Assembly (NCBI GenBank): GCA_026413225.1
Contig: CM048557.1
Location: 61,494,987-61,558,986 of the forward strand
Length of the DNA: 64,000 nt
Direction: 5' to 3'
DNA from: Otis tarda
Lineage: Eukaryota > Chordata > Aves > Otidiformes > Otididae
A program made the position numbers and the translations under genes. Of this stretch, positions 58,501-64,000 are shown in pieces. The first letter of the stretch is position 1. Each line of letters begins with the position of its first letter. The notes beneath the pieces are model-generated. The model had not been told where the DNA came from. It saw nothing but the letters and a program-made list of their open reading frames with translations, and searched no databases.

Positions 58501-61500
58501 ATTCTCAAAAAATAAAAGGAGCAGATGTCAGGAGAAAAGAGACAGGGAGAAAATAGCTTCCTAGCTCAAAGATAAAAAAACAGAACTGGAGATGTACCGA
58601 GAATTGAGTTGTAAAATTGTGGGGAAAAGAACCACTGTGTGATTATAGGGGACTGGGAGAAATATTTGATTTCCCTTAGCACTTGCAGCTGTTCAAAAAG
58701 GGGAGGTCCCCACAAAGAGACTGGAAAATTCTAATCTCAGGAAAAGGAAAAAAAAAGTTACACAAATTCTGCTCTAGGAAGCACTCAGTTGATGACAGAG
58801 GTCATAAAGCCAGCCCTGCGCAGGGATAGCTCCTCCGAGTGCTCCCCTAGGATAAGGAGGCTGGAGCAGCTGCTCCTCGGTAGGGTGCATATGGTGTCGG
58901 AATGGGATGTGCTTTAGATAGCGTGGGGATAAACAGTTGTCATGGAGTATCTTTTAATTCAAAGACCAAGCAAGTATCTAACGTCACACAAAGTGCAAAT
59001 CCGAAGTGACAGCCCTCTTTCATTTAATCTCATCCATACGGCTGCCTTCGGTAATCCTGGAGATGGAGAAGGGATTGTGAACATCCATTCCTCTGCCTTG
59101 CTATCACTTATCTTGTTGGGCTTTCTTGTGTTGAAGAAACTCTAATGTTTGTGATGAATCATTATGTATAATATTTTTTACTTCTTTGAACAATTCAGTT
59201 CAGGCTTGCTCAATCCAGAAATTTATTCCTAATGTGTTTTGGTTTGTTCTCAGTAGCATGTGTGCTGCTCAAGTAGCAGGACAATGTATCCCTGAATTCC
59301 CCTTCTTTATTTCTAGTGGCATGTAACACAGAGACAATCTCCCAGGGCCCATAGATCTGCAAGTTTCTCAACAGCTGTGATATCTTAAAGACATTATGCT
59401 AAGACACAGCAGGAATTTCTCAGGCAAGCACATAGGAGGCATACAGTGATGAAAGGCCTCTCCATTAGACTTCACCACCTGTACCTTGTTCTTTCAGAAG
59501 CACCGTCCATTCAAGGCAAATATACCCTTTTCTTTCTTTGCCAAGAGTACATCAGTTTTCTCTCCTTTTCTAGGCATTCAGTAAAGGTCTTCATAACCTT
59601 GAGTTGATAATGCTCCTGTATTTCAGAGAGACTAACCTTCTTAATGTTCACAGGTTTTCTTTATTTGTCTGGAAATTTTTATGAATCAAAGGATTTCAGG
59701 TTTTTACTTTTTGTAAAGGCTCTAAGAAACCTGTGCATGTTTTCTGGGATTTCCTCAGCCCATCTTGTGGAAACAGTGGCAAATGATCCATAGCAATCAA
59801 CCAAACCTATTACCGCTATGGGAACATGTCTTTACTGCTGCCAAACTCTCAGCAAAGGAGACCAGATGTGTTTCATCAAGAATCTTATCTGCACCTAATT
59901 ATAAACATCTTCCTGGACATTATTAAATTTTGTAATACGACACAGCAGCACCCTTCTCTTAACGTCACAAATCTCTATGGCAGCAGGCCCAATAATTACT
60001 GACGCACCGACAACACACAGATCAGCTACTGACTGGTGGCAGTCCAAAGCAGGCAAGCTTCCAGGTGGTGATGGCAATGTTCTGATGATGATTGCAGCTC
60101 TGGAACAAGGACTGCATAAGCTTTTAAGAAAATGGCTTTTGTCACCTTGATGTTCTGCTACAGTTAGCCCAGTTGTTCAGAACCACCCTCTCCTACAATT
60201 GTGCTACTTGTCAAAACTCAGATACACTCCACCACTGAGTAAAAGTCTTCCTTTACTAGCAGTAATTGTTCAATTTATTTATCTTCCTCCATTATTCATA
60301 TCATCCCAGCACCAGCAGCTCTGTGGAAAACAGAGTCCTGCCAGTCTGCATAAATCCCAACAGGATTTATGCCATCCTGGCAGTTGTGTGACTGGTACCC
60401 ACAGACATCCAGCTTGGACTCTGCCACTCAACACCACTGCAGAAATACAGCTGGCAGATTTAATGGGTGTCTGAAGAGAAACTGTGAATTGCTGCTGAAC
60501 ACAGTTGAGTTCCTGAAATTTCTAATAGAAATCCCTGAATACAAACAATATAAAATCAAGGTTGCTATGCGATAAATCTCCTGAATGCTAATGAAGTTAA
60601 ACTAATGTTCTGGTTTGTAGACAAAGGGACTAATTAAGAAAAATGCATTTCAGTCCATAGTTGAATGTTGCAGTTAATGAAATAGTTTGCTGGTAACATC
60701 ATCGTAATGGAGAAGGCCAAAGGGATTGACCAGGAGGCTTTGTTCTGCTATTTACCCTCAAACCCCAGCAGCTGAGAGCTTTAAGTGCGCATAGGGCATA
60801 TTCAGAATAACTATTCATTGCAAACTGAGAGTGTCTTAACCAACTTTTCCTCCAGTAACTCCTCTTATTTTATTTTTTTTTTTTTATTTTTCATTCTATC
60901 TGAATGTAGGAAAATCAAGAAAGGAAGGAGCAAGCTGCAAAGACTGAGAAAAGGAAGAAACAGCTTAAAGGAGAAGATGCGAAGAGGCTAAAGGGAGAGT
61001 ATGGAAAAAGTAGTACATTTAACAAAAAATAATTCTGGTTTTATTAGCCAATCTTTTGTTACTTAGGAGGAAATCACCTGTTTAGCTGTGGATGACTGAA
61101 TACAATGAGAGTGATTTAGCCACGGATGATGTAGTTGTCAAGCAGATAGTATAGGAAGAGATCAATTTTCAAGTGCATGTGAATGCTTGGAAGAAATCAT
61201 GACAGGGATATTAGAAAAAATATCTCTCCCAATGAGCAAGCTACTACCATTTTGCTTTGAGGGGAGTGATATTCTGCTATTGCTCTGAATAGTTGTTGTA
61301 AGACTTTTAGGGGTATAGAAAGTTACATTTACTTGAGCTTCACACTGTGCTGTGTCGCTGCGGTAGGCAAGTTGTGTCACGTGTTACCACAACATTTGCT
61401 TTTTTCTGATCAGAGTTCTGATTCCTCAAAGCAGTTATGTATGTGCTTAAAGGAGCATCTGCGCTTTGCTGAAGAACAGCAGATTGACATAAATGCAGAA

Positions 61501-62910
61501 AAGCATTTGTTGTGCTGGTCCTACCTGGGTAGCATTTCTAGTGCTAACATTGGCACGTGTGTATTTTAAAATTTTATTTTGGAAAATTCTTGTCATCGAC
61601 TTTTCTTGAAAATTTCTGACAATAACATTTGGTTACAATTCTTGATTCTTCAGAGAACCACTGCAAAAATGGCATTAGTAAATCTGAGTGGAGTTTACGT
61701 AAGTATTACACTAGATGCTCACCCATCAAAAGACTGTGCTTTTCCTTGTATCTGGCATCTAACTAAATGGCCTTCTTTCAGCTCCTCTTTGACAGTTACT
61801 CATCTTTAGAAATACATTTTAAGAATACATAAAATTCATTGAAAACTGACCAAAACAAAGTTTTCAATATTGTCTTGACAAGCTGTACTGCCAATATGTT
61901 TTATGTACTTTGCAATCATAACATGCTTAATGTAAAACTTCAGATTAAAACAATAAACCTTTTTGCTGTAAATACCGAAAAGGAACTTCATATATGGTAA
62001 AATAAAATTATAAAGTGACATTCAGCAGCTGTAAGGATTAAAGGAGTGCTTCAATGCTGTGAAGAGGAGCACGAGACCAGAAGAACCTTCTGCACTTCCA
62101 ACACACAGTTTAGATGGAACTGTCATTATTTTTGCGAGAAGCTGGATTTAATTCCTGGGGTATAAACTTAAACATGAGAGACCATTTAGACTTTGAATTA
62201 TTTTTCAGTACTTCTTGTAGAAACCTATGCGTAGCACTGGTGTCATTGAGAATCAGGCATTTTTTTAATCTATTCTAATCTCCATCAGGATATGGTGACA
62301 TAAATTATAGAGGGCATCAGATCTGGCATGGAGGATGTTGGAGCTCATTTTAACATTCTTCACTCTATGTAAAACCCTTTTCCTTCTTTTTAAGCATATA
62401 ATTAGAAAGTTAAATAATAATTTTCTGTATTTATTTTCTGAAGGAGGGAATGAAAAGACAGTAAATCTGGTGAAACCCTATTAGCATGTGCTGATAGGAT
62501 TACCAGGGCCTGGTTCCACAAAGAATTAAGTACACCTTTAACTTTGCAGGTATCTCCCTTGAAGGCAGCGATACGCAGCACACGGGGTAATCCTGTGCAT
62601 AAATCTTTAAGGCCCCAATCCTACAGCCTTTGAATCTCTGACCTTAACTCCAGTCACATGCTCTGTCCATGTCGATATCTGGTTTAGCCAGTTGTCTGAG
62701 GATCATTTCTCCGCGGTTGACAGATCTGCCGCGGACAGCAGCCAGCAGCAAAGTCTCCCGGAGCAGGCAATGCTCTCGCTCTCCCGAGTTCCAACAGAAG
62801 ACGTGAAGACAGAAGCACCCATCACTGATGGACTGTTAACAAAGGAAAGCTTGCAGCTACTGAAAACTGCTGAGAACAAAGCTGAGTCACAAGTTGTTAC
62901 CAAAATTTAA
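46050..62910 (+). CDS. INF2-like formin paralogue lacking DID and WH2/DAD (3' end provisional)
   Basis: Spliced formin gene with FH1 and a complete FH2; predicted role is actin filament nucleation and elongation. The twelve firm exons (46041-61009) join in frame into about 543 codons. Proline-rich FH1 is at residues about 87-123 ([23 protein letters not shown]), FH2 at about 146-510, and a charged helix at about 511-543. Exon sizes and phases after the first match INF2 exons 9-19 almost exactly. FH2 landmarks are kept: SMWAV lasso Trp, SIFLKQFK Ile, GNFLNY, and LTETK Lys. Five exons compared by hand share 115 of 153 residues with INF2, so the duplication is old, yet no stop or frameshift is present. 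No DID, WH2/DAD or CaaX exon was found. The start is placed at ATG 46050 (A at -3, G at +4), 9 nt after an acceptor-like TTGTAG; upstream exons could exist. The last exon (62627-62910) is only a candidate. FHDC1 also lacks a DID, but the sequence is clearly nearer INF2. Confidence 0.85.
46796..46886 (+). repeat. MIR-like SINE relic in INF2-like intron a-b
   Basis: TTTAACCTCTCAGTCTCT, ATTTCTTACTTGTTAAAGTG, TTGTGAGTCTGCACTAATTA and TTTGCAAAATGCTCTGAG follow the MIR core and 3' part (taacctctctgagcctcagtttcctcatctgtaaaat, gttgtgaggattaaatgagttaa, tgtaaagcgcttagaac). Confidence 0.6.
47966..48108 (+). CDS. INF2-like exon b (FH2 lasso)
   Basis: Acceptor CTCTTCCAG, donor GAG/GTACTT. It encodes [20 protein letters not shown] and [18 protein letters not shown], the counterpart of INF2 exon 9 with the lasso tryptophan; one codon shorter, same phases. 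Confidence 0.92.
48405..48500 (+). repeat. MIR/MIR3-like SINE relic in INF2-like intron b-c
   Basis: GCCTTTGCCTCTCTGTCTTT, CTAAAATAGATCTAATGATC and TTGCAAATTGCTCTGAGACT match the order cctctctgtgcctcagttt, ctgtaaaatagggataatgat, ttgtaaagcgctttgagat of MIR-type elements. Diverged. Confidence 0.5.
48600..48661 (+). CDS. INF2-like exon c (FH2)
   Basis: Long pyrimidine tract and CACAG acceptor; donor GTG/GTAAGA. It encodes [20 protein letters not shown]. The actin-contact Ile is kept. Exactly the 62-nt length of INF2 exon 10. Confidence 0.93.
50066..50168 (+). CDS. INF2-like exon d (FH2)
   Basis: Acceptor TCCTACAG, donor GAG/GTATCT. It encodes [20 protein letters not shown] and [14 protein letters not shown]; 25 of 34 residues equal INF2 exon 11, same 103-nt length. 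Confidence 0.94.
50817..50902 (+). CDS. INF2-like exon e (FH2)
   Basis: Acceptor TCCATTAG, donor TAG/GTAAGC. It encodes [20 protein letters not shown] then YLHLLEVP; 20 of 28 residues equal INF2 exon 12, same 86-nt length. Confidence 0.93.
51895..51995 (+). CDS. INF2-like exon f (FH2)
   Basis: Acceptor CTCTTTTAG, donor GAAA/GTAAGT. It encodes [20 protein letters not shown] then [13 protein letters not shown]; 25 of 34 residues equal INF2 exon 13. Confidence 0.94.
53229..53299 (+). CDS. INF2-like exon g (FH2)
   Basis: Acceptor TTCCTCAG, donor TAT/GTAAGT. It encodes [18 protein letters not shown] then NFLNY, nearly identical to INF2 exon 14 and the same 71 nt. Confidence 0.93.
53405..53512 (+). 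CDS. INF2-like exon h (FH2 core)
   Basis: Acceptor TTCTAG, donor GAG/GTACAA. It encodes [20 protein letters not shown] then [16 protein letters not shown]; 29 of 36 residues equal INF2 exon 15. The LTETK lysine is kept, while LLKL has become LLRL. Confidence 0.94.
54104..54174 (+). CDS. INF2-like exon i (FH2)
   Basis: Acceptor CAATTTTAG, donor CAGG/GTAGGA (suboptimal). It encodes [20 protein letters not shown] then KAAG, counterpart of INF2 exon 16. Confidence 0.92.
55774..55894 (+). CDS. INF2-like exon j (FH2)
   Basis: Acceptor CCTTTCAG, donor CAA/GTAGGT. It encodes [20 protein letters not shown] then [20 protein letters not shown], same 121-nt length as INF2 exon 17 but one of the less conserved pairs. 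Confidence 0.92.
56567..56731 (+). CDS. INF2-like exon k (end of FH2)
   Basis: Acceptor GTCTCAG, donor CAG/GTGGTT. It encodes [39 protein letters not shown] and [14 protein letters not shown]. Same 165 nt as INF2 exon 18. Confidence 0.94.
56732..60909. other. 4.2-kb intron of the INF2-like gene
   Basis: By far the largest intron of this gene; the INF2 counterpart is 0.7 kb. I see no exon and no recognisable repeat family. It includes a 20-base A run at 58396-58415. Confidence 0.6.
60910..61009 (+). CDS. INF2-like exon l (charged helix after FH2)
   Basis: Acceptor GAATGTAG after a T-rich tract; donor AAAAA/GTAGTA (weak). It encodes [20 protein letters not shown] then [13 protein letters not shown], counterpart of INF2 exon 19 with the same phases. 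If the donor is skipped, the frame adds a few residues and stops at 61029-61031, which would make this the terminal exon. Confidence 0.88.
62627..62910 (+). CDS. Candidate terminal exon of the INF2-like gene
   Basis: The acceptor AATCCTACAG fits the phase left by exon l, and the frame is open for 94 codons to TAA at 62908-62910. The 3' part ([42 protein letters not shown]) has the Ser/Glu/Lys composition of a disordered formin tail and local CpGs unlike the A/T-rich surroundings. The first about 20 codons look less coding, so the true acceptor may lie nearer 62691 (phase 0) and need another exon. ATTAAA at 62961 and AATAAA at 63259 could serve for polyadenylation. Confidence 0.4.
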
Positions 62911-63474
62911 ATGTATGGCATGATAAAGAGAACAGATTATTATCCTACTTCATTCCACGTATTAAAACCAGCTTTTTAAAGTAAAATTTAAGACAGGGTT
63001 TCCAAAATAATTTGGTGACAGGGTCCTACTGATTCCAGGGACTCAGACATCTAAGGTTTTTTTACCTCCTCTGAACATGTTTACATATGTATTTACATTA
63101 ACTTTTTTTTTTCCATGCTTGACAATAGATTAAGCAACTATTCCGCTCTATTTTCTTCAGCTTCTGTTGCAGCAGCTTCCGTTACTGGGCATATAAATTC
63201 TTCAGGAAAATGGTATCAGATACTTGCAAAGACCAATTCTGTTTGTTATTTCAAGAAAAATAAAATACATGGGTTTCTTTCAAGAGAAATAACATATAGA
63301 GGTTTTTTTAGCTAACCAAGTGAAAAAAAATGAGTTGCTTCTTATGAAACGTGGGGACACAGCAAATGGGTGGAGTAAGCACCAGAACAAAAACACTTAA
63401 GAACAAAATATGGAAATGTACAGTTAAAAATCTAGTGAGAATTTATGTATGTCACTCTAACACTGTAACTGCAG

Positions 63475-63548
63475 CAGAAAATAAAATGCTATTAAAAGAT
63501 GAAGAGGAAGTAAATTCTGATGAAGAGTACAGGAGCTCCACAGCGTAA
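63475..63548 (+). CDS. Alternative candidate terminal exon of the INF2-like gene
   Basis: GTAACTGCAGCAG gives a tandem acceptor. A phase-1 join from exon l would add TENKMLLKDEEEVNSDEEYR then SSTA and stop TAA. The strongly acidic end is protein-like, and the acceptor layout recalls INF2's NAGNAG last exon, but there is no CaaX box and no sequence match. Speculative. Confidence 0.2.
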
Positions 63549-64000
63549 CTACCATCATTACATATAGAAACCAACTGCAAAAGCAGATCTCCAGTCCAAT
63601 TTCTTATGTTAGATATATTCAGGATCAAATACAAGACCTTTTATCTGGCAAAATTCTTGTTGTCTGTACTTATACAGGACTTAATCATTTGGCTGTAAGT
63701 AGCAAACTGATGTATGAAAAAATGTCATCAGCATAAATTGGTCTTGCAATAGTAAAAGCATCCAGTCTTCAAGAGCTGAGGAAATAAGCAAATGTTCTGC
63801 TGCTAAAAGCTTACTGCAAAGATTTTTTTTTTTTTAACAGCTTGACCCTGCACCCTGGAGTTCAATGAGTTTGCCCACTTTTACTGGGAGTCTGGCAGAC
63901 TTCAGGCCATGCTCCCACAGGCATAAAGGAGCACAGCCATATTGCAATGCTCCTTTAACCTCTTTTAAAAATATACATCCTCCTGCAGAATCTCCAACTC
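63549..64000. other. Downstream DNA with no supported feature
   Basis: A/T-rich sequence with a T-run at about 63825; no exon or repeat family recognised up to the window end. Confidence 0.5.

Noticed and set aside
61414..61533. Open segment after an acceptor-like TTTTCTGATCAG ([18 protein letters not shown])
   Set aside because: Its frame needs a phase-0 donor; joining from exon l gives a stop after two codons. Not accepted as an exon without RNA evidence.
61654..61698. 45-nt possible micro-exon with strong GTAAGT donor
   Set aside because: Phase-compatible with exon l and open, but the peptide matches nothing in formins and 45 nt is too short to judge.

Overview
The window is vertebrate nuclear DNA: introns with GT-AG boundaries, one GC-AG intron, A/T-rich non-coding DNA and ancient SINE relics. 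It most resembles a sauropsid, probably a bird. That inference rests on compact introns, sparse old repeats and an LTR element of a type I associate with avian genomes. The species cannot be named from the sequence.

Two formin genes lie head to tail on the plus strand. The first (coding part 12174-30705) is a complete INF2, inverted formin 2. I could join 21 coding exons with consistent reading phase into about 1,331 codons. In order these give an N-terminal DID armadillo-like domain (exons 2-7), a proline-rich FH1 built from nine 39-bp units (exon 8), an FH2 actin-assembly domain (end of exon 8 to exon 18), a charged segment, a WH2/DAD motif (exon 20), a long disordered acidic tail (exon 21), and a tiny last exon ending in a CaaX-type prenylation signal (-CVVQ). 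Reading through the exon 21 donor would give a non-prenylated end.

The second gene (about 46041 to at least 61009) is an INF2-like paralogue. It keeps FH1, the whole FH2 and the following charged exon, with the same intron phases as INF2. I find no DID exons, no WH2/DAD exon and no CaaX exon for it in the window. Five FH2 exons compared by hand share 115 of 153 residues (about 75%), with no stop or frameshift, so it looks like an old duplicate still under selection. Its 3' end is uncertain; the best candidate terminal exon is 62627-62910.

Between the genes sits a very young LTR element (32648-35242): two about 1.14-kb LTRs with no base substitutions between them, a 5-bp target duplication, a Lys-type primer-binding site, and only 308 bp of internal DNA. 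It has no gag, pol or env of useful length, so it is either a non-autonomous element or an internally deleted provirus.

Positions 1-12158 hold no recognisable gene and are probably INF2 intron 1 or upstream DNA. The stretch 35248-46040 has no supported gene; it contains a MIR-type SINE relic and a weak CR1-like tail. Further MIR-like relics lie in introns of both formin genes.

Inferred working relation: INF2 would be autoinhibited through DID-DAD contact and anchored to membranes by its CaaX box. The paralogue lacks both control elements as far as visible, so if expressed it may be an FH1-FH2 formin without INF2-style autoinhibition.
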